Shown in pieces: positions 12,058-21,488 of a stretch of 64,000 bases of DNA (positions are counted from its first letter, which is position 1; every line of letters begins with the position of its first letter). The stretch is from Coleophoma eucalyptorum (taxonomy: Eukaryota > Ascomycota > Leotiomycetes > Helotiales > Dermateaceae): the NCBI GenBank assembly GCA_026120035.1, contig JALRME010000002.1, forward strand, positions 930,001 to 994,000, in the 5' to 3' direction. The notes under the pieces were generated by a model. That model ran no database searches and was not told where the DNA came from. It saw only the letters and a program-made list of their open reading frames with translations. The translations under genes were made by a program, and so were the position numbers.

Positions 12058-14252
12058 ATGGCTACAGCAGCAAGTAAGTGCTCACACCTACCAATTTCCT
12101 ACCTATTCTCCATAGGTGAGCAATACTAACAACTTCGATCTCTAGACCTCGCCTTAGACGGCGGAGACCCTCGACTGAGCGATGTGACAGCTGGGGGACC
12201 CTCAAAAGTCGAGCTGGCCATGCTTCACGCCATGCATGATCGGTCGACGACTTTTGAGGAATACATCTACTGGGCCAAGCTCACTCGTGCCGAGGAGAAG
12301 ACTGAAAATGAGCATTACCGAAGCAGCAAGGGCCCTAGGACTGTGAAAAGTACTATTATGGACCGTTTCTCGACAGGCAAGACTCATCAGAATGCTGCTG
12401 CGAGCCAAACACCAGCTGTGCCATTGTCTAGTAGCGAAGCCAGCAAGCACGGGGAAGCAGGTTTGGATGATAATGGTAATGAGAAGGTTGCTTTGGAAAA
12501 TCATGGCACTGGCCACCACTCCGGTGTTACTGACGCTGAATGGACTCGAGCAAGTCGAGCTGTGAGGACAGCCGGGTGGGGAGGTGTCTTTTACTTGATC
12601 ACAACTGATATCCTAGGCCCCTTCAGTACTTCGTAAGACCTTCAGATTCCCATAATCGTGCTCCTTTACTAATATCACTTAGTTGGGCTTTCGCACAAAT
12701 GGGCTACGGACCTGGCGTGGCTCTGTACACCGTTTTCGGCGCCTTCGCTGCGTACTCTGGCTTCCAGCTATGGTATGTCTTCCTGCACCTGGATTCTAAC
12801 CGGTATCCAATGAGAAGTTATGGCGACGCATTCTTCCGAGTTTACGGCATTTGGGCACGTCACGCTATCAACATCCTACAGTCTATTCAGCTACTCTTTA
12901 CCGTCTCCATCCTGATCCTCTCAAATGGCCAATCTATTGCCCAAGTTTCCAAGGGAAATCTCTGCTTTGTCGTTTGCCTGATCGTATTCATGGCTGCCGG
13001 TATGATTATCGGTCAGATCAGAACGTTGCAGCGATTTGGATGGCTTGCCAATCTTGCTGTGTGGATAAACCTGCTTATTATATTCATCGTGTAAGCCCTC
13101 TAGGAGACACTTCCTTGACAACAGAAGATACTAATAATTCTTTAGGATGGGCGTTTCTGCTAACTCTCCGCCTAATTTTGCTGCCACCGAGGCTTCTTTC
13201 GGTGACACCTTTGGTCCTGGGCCCATCCATCGATATGCAGGAACTCCTCCGAACGGTATGGCTAGCGGTGGCAATGGTTTTGTGGGATCCCTAGTAAGTA
13301 CATCTGACAGAGAAACTATCGTCAAGGAGAACGAAATTTGGAGCATTGGAAAGTTTAATGTTAATTTGTGCACAGAATGGTCTCAACCAAGCAGTCTACT
13401 CATATGGTGGTGCTATGTTGTTCATTGCTTTCCTCGCCGAGATGAGACACCCATGGGTAAATTCCCCCGGTATATCCGAATGAATGCGTATTCTAACATC
13501 CAGCTAGGACTTCTGGAAGGGACTTATCTGCGCCGAGACTTTCATCTACACTGTATACATGTTCTTCGGTATCTTCGTGTATAGCTACCAAGGCCAATAC
13601 GCATACAACCCCGTCATGCAAGGTAGGATGGCATTGCCCACGTCCACTTTAGCTTCCTTATGCTAACTCAACCTTAGGTCTTTCCCCATATGCGTGGCAA
13701 ACTGCAGCCAACATCATGAACATAATTACAGGCCTAATTGCCGCAGCGCTCTATGGCAATATCGGTATCAAGGTGCTCTACATCGACGTATTCCAAGAGC
13801 TGCTTAACGCACCCGACCTGACCAAGAAAGCCGGCAAGCTGCTCTGGATCGGCCTCGTGCCTCTATACTGGGCCATCGCATTCATCGTCTGCGCCGCCAT
13901 CCCGCAATTCTCATACATCTCCGGCTTGGTGGGCGCCGTATGCATTCTGCAATTCACCTACACCTTCCCCGCCATCCTAGCCGTTGGCTTTCAGATCCAG
14001 AAGGACGCCATCCACCCGAGCGAGCAGTTCGATCCAGCCACCCGGTCGACGAACTATGTGGATCGCGGCGTCAAGCGCTGGATCCGGGGGTTCAAGGTCC
14101 GCTGGTGGTTGAACACGCTGAATTTCTTGTATTTCTTGGGCGCCTTGACCACTGCTGGCTTGGGAATTTATTCCAGTTGCTTAGGTCTGATCAGCGCCTT
14201 TAAGGGTACAAGTGTTGCAACGAGCTTTGGTTGTTCGAACCCTGCTGGTTGA
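12058..14252 (+). CDS. amino-acid transporter, AAAP family (N. crassa mtr-like)
   Basis: Seven exons give 609 residues in unbroken frame: 12058-12073, 12146-12632, 12683-13090, 13146-13293, 13376-13456, 13508-13622 and 13678-14252. The first exon carries only five codons and one base. About 155 soluble N-terminal residues precede a membrane domain of roughly eleven helices. It begins WAFAQMGYGPGVALYTVFG and includes the SYQGQYAYNPVM region between helices. This layout matches the fungal neutral and aromatic amino-acid permease related to Neurospora mtr (N system). It probably imports neutral amino acids by proton symport at the plasma membrane. Family assignment is firm; substrate range is inferred. 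The long N-terminal tail is a plausible site for ubiquitin-dependent turnover. Confidence 0.92.
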
Positions 14253-14632
14253 GTGGGCTTGTATGCTGCTAAGTGTTGTGGGGAATTGAGGCGTCTAAGG
14301 AGACGTATGTGTGTTGCAATATTTAGCATGTAATCTTGGCGTAGAGTCTATATCGCTTGCAGGTACTTAGTGTCAAGAATATTTGTGTATTACTTGAACC
14401 TTAGTGTAGGCAATTAATGCTTTTGTTTGCTAGAACTTTAGATCTAAACCTTTTGGTCAATAGGTGACATCTTCTAGCATCAAGCTGACAGCAACCATCC
14501 GACTAGCTAAGATCACTGTAGAACAACCTGCGCCAAGCAACTATAAAATCAACACACAGATTCAGTATACAAGAATCTCAATTACTACTTAACTTTTACT
14601 TATCTTGCAACTTTGCGCAAAGATATCAATCC
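14253..14632. other. intergenic, convergent 3' ends
   Basis: This lies between the stop codons of the transporter and the convergent T-protein gene. It is AT-rich and probably all 3' UTR and terminator sequence. Confidence 0.55.
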
Positions 14633-16252
14633 TTAGTTGGATGGTTGTTTCCAGTATTTACTTGGAACAAACGGCATCTTGGTGACCGTAGCCTTACGAG
14701 GCTTACCTCGGACCATCACCTTGACCTCCGTCCCAGACTTATGGAGGCCATCCTTGATATAGCCCATAGCGATGAATTTACCCAGAGAAGGGCTAGGACA
14801 TCCACTAGTGACATTACCAATCTTCTGTCCTTGATCATCCACGATCTCCGCGCCTTCTCGTGCCGGTGCTCCTTGGACAACGAATCCAACCCTGCGGCGC
14901 TCAACGCCCAAGCCTCCTTTGCTCTTGGGTATCAGTTGCTTCAGGATCACTTCAGCGCCGTGGAATCCTCCCTCGGCTCGTCGGTCCTTCCCGATAATCC
15001 ATGAGAGACCGGCCTCAACGGGCGTTGTGGTATCGTCTAGATCATGGCCATATAAGCACATACCCGCTTCCAATCGCAGACTGTCTCTTGCAGCCAGTCC
15101 TGCAAGCTTCACCCTATCATTTGCACCCTCTTCCATCTCAGTAGCCCGCCCTTGCTTCAGAAATCTGTCAATTGAAGCTGCTGTATCAGCTTCTTCAGAC
15201 CCCCCAGTCTTGGAAGGCACGGTCTTGCTGTCCAAGGCAGAGTCAGTGTTGCTCTTCTCGGCGGTATTCGTCTCTTCCAACTCATCAATCTCATCAGTTT
15301 CCTCGGCATAGTAGTTAGGATCGCCTGCCTCAAGAATGGAAACGGTGACAGCAACGGTATCATCGGGATCAATGGATATTTCAAATCCATCCTCGCCTGT
15401 GTAACCCCCTCTGCTGACCAGACAAAGCTTCGGCCCGATGTCAGTCTGGATCTCTAGGAATTTGGACTGTCCAAAGTACAACTCCTTCAGATTCTCCTTG
15501 TCAGGATGTTCCAGGACACTTTGTAAAATCTCTTCGCTAAGAGGTCCTTGGACAGCGATAAGTCCCCAATCTTCCATGACCTCCCAGTTTACGGCTTCTC
15601 CTCCCTTCTGAAGAAACTGCGCCAATTGATCTTCCAAATATTTCATGTCCTTCTCTCTACATCCCGCATTGGTGACAATATAGAAGTCCTCGGGCCCAAT
15701 GCGTGTAATAATTGTATCATCCACAATTCCACCAGTAATTGGCCACAAGAAAGCACTTAGAGTAGAGTGATGGTTCGCCAAGGTTGCTAAGCTAGCTGGG
15801 GTGATAGTCTGCAAGAAAGCAGTGACACCGGGGCCAGAAAACTTGTGTTGCACCATGTGTGAGACATCAAAGATGGAGCAGTGCGAGCGAGTAAACTTGT
15901 GCGAATCGGTGATTGATTGTCCTTCGTAGGAGACAGGCATCTCATAGCCTCCAAAAGGCACGAATTTGGCACCTTCAAGTTCGTGCATTTCGTAGAGGGG
16001 TGTAATGTCGAGGCCATTGTCTTCAATGTTCTCTTCCTTGGACGTTACCGTAGTGGATTCATGTCGGATAGAAATCGAGGGCTTCTGCAGGCAGATTGAA
16101 GCAGCTAGAGGTCTTCTATTAGCAATGACTTTGCAGGGACCATGTTGTCGGGACAGAAAGGAAGCTGTTGATAGATAGCGTGTTGAGCGTAAAGTAGATC
16201 GATTAACGGCCAACGCATCTGCGATGCTAGCAACGGTTTTGACGCGCTTCAT
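14633..16252 (-). CDS. GCV1: aminomethyltransferase, glycine cleavage system T protein, mitochondrial
   Basis: This is a single-exon gene of 539 residues. It transfers the methylene group from the lipoylated H protein to tetrahydrofolate in mitochondrial glycine breakdown. The first 65 or so residues are Arg/Ser-rich with almost no acids, as in a mitochondrial presequence. The body begins TPLYEMHELEGAKFVPFGGYEMPV and contains GGIVDD near 174-179, where the family's catalytic aspartate lies, then SRGGYTGEDGFEI and a C-terminal GCV_T barrel. The frame opens slightly upstream at a GTG, but 16252 is the first ATG. Oddly, about 70 residues rich in Asp, Glu, Ser and Thr (about 311-380) are inserted between the SILEAG and VKLAGLAARDSLRLEAG segments, which are nearly adjacent in typical T proteins. 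That makes it longer than usual. Confidence 0.95.
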   Translation of the reverse strand: MKRVKTVASIADALAVNRSTLRSTRYLSTASFLSRQHGPCKVIANRRPLAASICLQKPSISIRHESTTVTSKEENIEDNGLDITPLYEMHELEGAKFVPFGGYEMPVSYEGQSITDSHKFTRSHCSIFDVSHMVQHKFSGPGVTAFLQTITPASLATLANHHSTLSAFLWPITGGIVDDTIITRIGPEDFYIVTNAGCREKDMKYLEDQLAQFLQKGGEAVNWEVMEDWGLIAVQGPLSEEILQSVLEHPDKENLKELYFGQSKFLEIQTDIGPKLCLVSRGGYTGEDGFEISIDPDDTVAVTVSILEAGDPNYYAEETDEIDELEETNTAEKSNTDSALDSKTVPSKTGGSEEADTAASIDRFLKQGRATEMEEGANDRVKLAGLAARDSLRLEAGMCLYGHDLDDTTTPVEAGLSWIIGKDRRAEGGFHGAEVILKQLIPKSKGGLGVERRRVGFVVQGAPAREGAEIVDDQGQKIGNVTSGCPSPSLGKFIAMGYIKDGLHKSGTEVKVMVRGKPRKATVTKMPFVPSKYWKQPSN

Positions 16253-16609
16253 GTTGGGCAGAACTGATGGAAAGATAATTTTGGGATGAATCACAGAAGA
16301 AAGATCTCATCTACAAATTTCTGGGGTTGCGCGCGGCTGGGGTTGATTGAGGCTGATAAGGTGCGGGAACGCAAGGCTGGATAAGCAGCTCGGGATCCGC
16401 TCCTGAAAAGAGGTATGGATTCCAGCCTTCGGAATAGATATTAACTTGACAAGATATCTATTCGTAACAAACAGTACTGGTTCAGCGCTTTCTGAGTACT
16501 ATGTAATGTGAATGCGATGCTGAGCCACACCTAAGAAAACTGGTCTCAGCATGTCTATGAATACAGCCTTTTGCCCACCCAATGTTACATAATGGCAAGC
16601 TCCACAATT
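16253..16609. other. intergenic between tandem minus-strand genes
   Basis: This holds the promoter and leader of the T-protein gene and the 3' end of the V-ATPase gene. I see nothing else in it. Confidence 0.5.
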
Positions 16610-18156
16610 TTACTTCGTCTCGAAGCTGTATCTGAGCCATTCTCCAACAGCTCTCAAGCTCTCCCATCGCACTGTCTCATCTGGCTCCACCATCAACTCC
16701 ATAACCCGAGTCTTTAGACCCAGCTTTTCCAATTGGTATCTCTTTTCGGGCACTTCCTTGACCAAACATCCCACGTCATTACAGGCAATTGCAAGAACCT
16801 GTTTGTCGTTATCCCATGGTTTGCTCATAATCTCGGCCAATTTCCTTGGCAACTCGCCCTTCTCGTATTCAAGGATTTTGCGAGCATTCTCAGCCCAGAA
16901 GGTTGCGTTCCTGTGGGGAGGCGACCAACGAAGATGCCCAGAGTTGACCTCAGCGGCATACTCGTCAAATGTTGTTTGGGTCTTGGTATATTCCTCAACC
17001 ATCTCCTTCAGATTTGAGAGATCGTCAAGGAGATCAGGATCTGTTAGATGACGACCACTAAGGTTTTGGAGAAGAGCTGGCAAGCGTACAAGCACGGCAG
17101 CAGGGAGTAAAGTCTTTTGGTTAGCAGATAAGAGATTATATAATGACGACACCAGAAGTCGAGTAGTCTTCTCCTTTGGCGATAGTCTCAAAAGCTGTGT
17201 GAATAGAGGGATGATATCAAACTCCCTGTCGTCTGTCAGTCATCTAATAAAATATGAGCGACGTGTTTCAACTCACTCTTCAAGTCCTTCGCCAATCATC
17301 TCTCCTTCAAAGCTCAACTGCCATAGGACTAGTAGGACATGGTAGAGCAACTGCAGGCCAACCCCACCGCCAAGTGAACCGTCAGGAGCGCTCCGAACAC
17401 TAGTATTCCCGCTCCACAACGTGCTTGAGTCTTCGTTTGAGCTTACACCTACAGCTGTGCGCAGGATATCTATCAGAGGGGCAATTGTTTCATTTTTCTG
17501 AGACCAGAAAATCTCTCTGGATTTGGTGCCTTTCAGCAGAGAAGAATACTCCAACACAGCGATATCTTGCAGGCCACCATCGGAACTCTTCGCTAGGTTG
17601 GAAAGGTACGAAAGGAGCTTTGGCATGGCTGCTAAGGACTTTTCTGCCGCAGAAGTTGAAGCACCAGAGATCAAGCTAGCTAAGACCGTAGAGGTAAGTA
17701 ATGGTATAGGGTCTTCGGGGTTGCTCGACTGGGAGAGCAAAGGCATAAAGGGTTTGTAGGGATCCGGATGTTCTGAGATGGCCTTGGAGAGCGCTGGAAT
17801 GCCTAAAAGTACATCGATTAGAACTCATCAAAAGTTTAATGGCGCTGGCGTAGGCGCATACCATCAAGTAGATCCCCTAGCAGGACCAAGACATATTGTA
17901 CCACGTCTGCGCGCCTCGCAGCTGTTTCCAACACGCTAGGCGTTCCATCCGCTCCCACAAAAAGAGTTCGATATCCATCCAAGTCACCCTCAACGGTCTG
18001 TTTTCTCTGCTCTTTCCTAACCTTGTCCACAGCTCGGATCTTGTTCAATTGGTCTTCTGTAAGGGTGCCGGTTCGAACAGCTCCATCCCAAGGAATCAGT
18101 CGGCCGCGGATGTTGTTTTGGAGGGAGGACAGGTAGGTAGGCGGATCCAGAGACAT
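16610..18156 (-). CDS. VMA13: V-type proton ATPase subunit H
   Basis: Exons are 18156-17862, 17802-17277 and 17225-16610, with junctions in phases 1 and 2. The product is 478 residues, the same size class as yeast Vma13. It is an all-helical, Armadillo/HEAT-like protein of the V1 sector. It activates ATP hydrolysis in the assembled vacuolar proton pump and keeps free V1 silent. Family hallmarks are visible in the C-terminal domain: SGHLRWSPPHRNATFWAENARKI, then DKQVLAIACNDVGCLVKEVPEKR and EPDETVRWESLRAVGEWLRY. The start ATG is followed by SLDPPTYLSSLQNNIRGRLIPWDGA, matching the usual N-terminus (IPWDGAVRTGTLT). No disruption is seen. Confidence 0.96.
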
Positions 18157-18271
18157 GATGATGTTGATCTCACCTCCGTGGACGTGGAGAGGTATTGGAG
18201 CGAGGGAGGTGTTGGCTTATTAGGTGGTTGTTGATAGAAGCTCTTATCGACGGCAGGCAGTCCAGCTGCAG

Positions 18272-18415
18272 ATGCCTGCTAGTGCAATTCGCTTAAGAGC
18301 TGTTCGTCGATTCAGCCTTGCTTCTCCTCCACCAGCTCTCTCAGCAATACCTAGGTTACCAGACCAGTACCAAAACTACCTAAGCTCTGCAGCAGCAAAG
18401 GCAAACCCAATTTAG
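18272..18415 (+). CDS. possible 47-residue mitochondrial-type small protein
   Basis: This short frame starts at an ATG 116 bases from the divergent V-ATPase H start codon. It encodes MPASAIRLRAVRRFSLASPP, then a Pro-rich middle and ends AAAKANPI. The first 20 residues are Arg-rich and acid-free, like a cleavable mitochondrial targeting signal. The RRFSLAS motif resembles a processing site. I do not recognise a family. Many small respiratory or membrane-organising subunits look like this, but a frame this short could arise by chance. A divergent promoter shared with VMA13 would fit a real gene. Confidence 0.35.
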   Translation: MPASAIRLRAVRRFSLASPPPALSAIPRLPDQYQNYLSSAAAKANPI

Positions 18416-18807
18416 GGTTAAGATCAGATTAAACATGGCCGATATCCGTGATAGCAAATAGCCTTCTCGTGGTTTTGACTCCGGAGGTCTAAAACCCTGC
18501 TAGACGATTGACCCATTTCTGGTATTCTACTTCATGGACATATTGCCCTTACTTCCGATTGTTGATGTCCGGCAAAGATCTTGAAGACTATGTTTGGCGG
18601 CTCCTATAAATCAAATGCATCAACAAAGAAATCATGTACATGGAATCCAGGAGGATTATGGATGATGTGCCATGCACAACGTGGTTAAGTGTTTATTTTG
18701 TGAAGACCCCTAAACCCAAGGTCCCATGTTACGGTACGTTCATACAGATATGGTACAATGATCTCCAGCAAATGCAATATACAATGCTGGACAATACAAG
18801 ACATCGC
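18416..18807. other. intergenic, no gene seen
   Basis: This lies downstream of the uS7m stop codon on the minus strand and of the small candidate frame on the plus strand. A single TTAGGGTTA-like telobox at its left edge is the only motif noted. Confidence 0.5.
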
Positions 18808-19941
18808 CTACCGCCTCCTCATCTTGGCGGCCATAACGTTCAAGTTTGCTCTTGCACTTGTTCCGGTCTTGTGGATCAATTGCCTCCTATCCCAGACTGC
18901 ACTTCGGCCTTCAATCACACTTATGATCTCCTCCGCAACCCTTTGAGCATATTGTCCTCTTCCACTGCCCCTGCTCCTCTTCTTGCTTGCTGAGTCCAAA
19001 ATCCACTTGATGGCTGTCCGCCTGCGTTGTCGCAGTCCTAAAGGCGCTGGAAGTTGCAAAGCTGTTCCTCCACCAGCAGCCCCCTTCATCGAACGGATTC
19101 GCAATAATGGTGCCACAGAGTCAATGGCTGCTGTAAGGTAGAGAACAGGGTTCAGGGGAAGATGTGATGGCGGTGGTGTGCCAGGTAGTAAAGGACGCGC
19201 TGGGTTTATTTGCGGAGGTGGTGCTGTTCGCAGATGGTTCAAAATGAAAGACATGTCCTATAACAGAGAGTATATCAGCAGATACTCAACCAGTACGCAA
19301 AGAAGCGTAAAATGAAATCAAAGTGGAACTGACGAGCCTACCCTTTGGGCTTTGCTCAGCTTGCCATGCTCCATCATCAAATTCGTGACTTGGTCAACAA
19401 CCGTGTCGTATCTGTAGTGTAGGTTGGACATGGATGGAATCGGTAGGTCTGGCACACCGAATTTGTGTCCCTGTGTGACCTCACCAGATGCTTGCTTTCC
19501 GGCAGCAATGCTTTCCATTTGTCTCAGCGCTACCAAGTTTTCAATCGAGAATGCCTGTGTCTCAGTCGACTCTTCAATATCCTTCTTGATCACCTCTGGT
19601 GCATTTTCTTTGCCCTTCTCATCGCGTTCGAGGACCTGAAAAGATGTGTTAACATGGTGATGTCATGAGGTCAATTGCCTCCAATTTCTGCATTCATATA
19701 CCTCTTGCACAGGAGTTCCCTGCCCCAAATCTGGTTTGGTCTCTCCTGTAATATTCCCCATATCTGCAGCCTCCTCACTGACATGTCCAAGGACATCTTG
19801 ATTAGGGCCGGTAGCCTTCTCGTCCGCAAAGCCTCTTCGAGCAGTTGCCTGGGAAATACGGGGCTGGCATGGAGAAACGGAAGGTCTGGAGCGGATTGCC
19901 AGCGATCGGCTCGCTCTAAAAAAATTCAACCGCGGAGGCAT
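18808..19941 (-). CDS. mitochondrial small-subunit ribosomal protein uS7m
   Basis: Exons are 19941-19702, 19635-19342 and 19257-18808, all joined in phase 0, giving 327 residues. The N-terminus (MPPRLNFFRASRSLAIRSRP) is an Arg/Ser-rich mitochondrial presequence. The C-terminal 150 residues are the bacterial S7 fold: HGKLSKAQRDMSFILNHLRT across the last junction, the PLGLRQRRRTAIKWILDSA helix, and GRGQYAQRVAEEI. uS7 binds the 3' major domain of 12S/SSU rRNA and forms the mRNA exit side of the E site in the mitoribosome. A longer frame continues upstream to about 20055, but the residues gained there are not presequence-like, so I chose the ATG at 19941. Confidence 0.93.
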
Positions 19942-21092
19942 CGTGATGGAGTTGATGGATTGATCTTGAACCTCACTGTCGCTGGATGGAAGCTCAAATT
20001 TCCTAGCAGGAGTATTTGTTGTGGCCTCAGGCATGAGATCACACCAGCCGAGCAACTCATCATCGCTTACAGCTGATCTTCTTCCCTAATTGCCTCCGCA
20101 ACACTGCAGTTCCAAAATTTGTTTTTGCCATTGTAAAAGTCCGCTGGATTTCTGCCTAGAATAGATATTTGTTTTTTTCTCTTGGTCTAGTCCAAATCGC
20201 AACATAATATGAGCCGCGATATTCATTCGAGTTGCCGTACCTCATACCGGTAGGCCAAAAGTGTACAAGTGTAGCATTTGTCGCGAGCTTGTCCTCAAAA
20301 ACTCGATAAGATGAGCGCAGTTCATTGCGGCGCAACTCAGGGATGTCGCCATCACCGAAAAAGCAACACCTAGATTCCAGGGATCGGGTTGTGAGATAGA
20401 TAATAGAATTGTCACCAGGTTTTGCTACTGCATGGCACAATCGTCCGAGATTCCTTCCCTTCTCACACCCCAAAATCCCACTTAGTTAGCTGATTATATT
20501 ACACATCTGACTGGATAACATTTAGGCCGAATTCCGACTGCAAGCCTGCCGAGCACAGACACTGCCCAATGTCACCTCAAGTAAGGTACGTAGCCCGGGT
20601 TGTTTGTGAACGTTTTTTGGCATCTTTGACGTTGGAAGCCGCTAAAGAAGAAACCACGAAATTATGGGCAAGTCACAAGCCAGGAATCCACCATTCATTA
20701 ATTTTCTGGAAATTATCAGTAGTAAAGGAAATCTATCTCGATTTTCTTTTTTGCTCCGTTCCCTCTCCGGTTTTCGCTCGTCCTGCCTCGCTCCATCTAG
20801 CGCTGAGATATAAAAAGATTGGCGTGCCCTGTTCTGTTGAGCTGTCATATCTCACATCTACTTGTTCTGTCCTCGAAAAAAAAGAACTCTGGCGCCCTCG
20901 CCATCTCGAGCAAGACCCGTGACAATACCCGAACATCCATCCTGCCTATTACGCCAACCCATGTTTTGATGCCATGATGTTTTTGTGTTGCCCGTTTGAC
21001 CCTTATGAACGCCTTCGTATCGTATCATACAGAACACTCTCGAAGTGGCTGCTGGTGGCCTCGTGATTTTGGAAGACAAAACGTGTATGCCT
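19942..21092. other. intergenic, no supported gene
   Basis: This holds the uS7m promoter and the 3' region of the dsRBM-like gene. A minus-strand frame at about 20156-20473 starts only at TTG and has no recognisable domain. I see no gene here. Confidence 0.5.
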
Positions 21093-21488
21093 TTACCAAC
21101 CTCTGCGACTCTGGGCGGGCGAGCTTGGAGTCGAGCCGCTGAGATGCTTCAATGCTACTTCTGCTGCATCTTCCTTTGCGTTATCGACATATTGCCCGTC
21201 ATACCAAAAACGAGCTGAGATGTTTTGACCGTTAACTGTGACTGTGCTAGACCAAGCTGTACGCCCACCTGCAAATTATCAGTCAATTGACTTTGGTGTG
21301 ACCGTAGAAATGGTGGAAGGGAATACTGACCTCTTCTGTCTGACACAATTTGATAAACAGGGTAGGCCATCTGTTGCTCTCGACATTTCTCTAGTTCTCA
21401 TAAGTTTTCTGCGAGTAACTAGGGAATTCTCAGACTGACCTTCGAGCTTTTGCATCCAGCTAGCAGAGCTTTGACTTGAATAGGACAT
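21093..21488 (-). CDS. small dsRNA-binding-motif-like protein (three exons)
   Basis: The gene appears only after splicing: 21488-21440, 21390-21331 and 21268-21093. The introns have GTCAGT donors and CTAG/GCAG acceptors, phases 1 and 1, and total 95 codons (94 residues). The product reads as one compact domain: a helix SWMQKLEEKCREQQ, then YPVYQIVSDRRGGRTAW, a strand pair SSTVTVNGQN/ISARFWYDGQY, and a final helix NAKEDAAEVALKHL. That alpha-beta-beta-beta-alpha order and the closing A-KEDAAEVAL helix match double-stranded RNA-binding motifs and a small dsRBM-like family I believe occurs in ascomycetes. The tail ends SRRGW. It probably binds structured or double-stranded RNA; the partner is unknown. 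Continuity of the domain across both introns is the main support for the gene model. Confidence 0.8.

Noticed and set aside
12058..14252. Possible secondary-metabolite cluster around the SDR, transporter, P450, aldo-keto reductase and MFS genes
   Set aside because: These genes are spread over 50 kb among housekeeping genes, and no polyketide synthase, peptide synthetase, terpene cyclase or pathway regulator is present.
18410..18419. Telomere-like TTTAGGGTTA
   Set aside because: There is a single copy and no array. Such telobox motifs occur by chance or in ordinary promoters.
20156..20473. A 105-codon minus-strand frame between uS7m and the dsRBM-like gene
   Set aside because: It starts at TTG, has no domain, and lies where the uS7m promoter should be.
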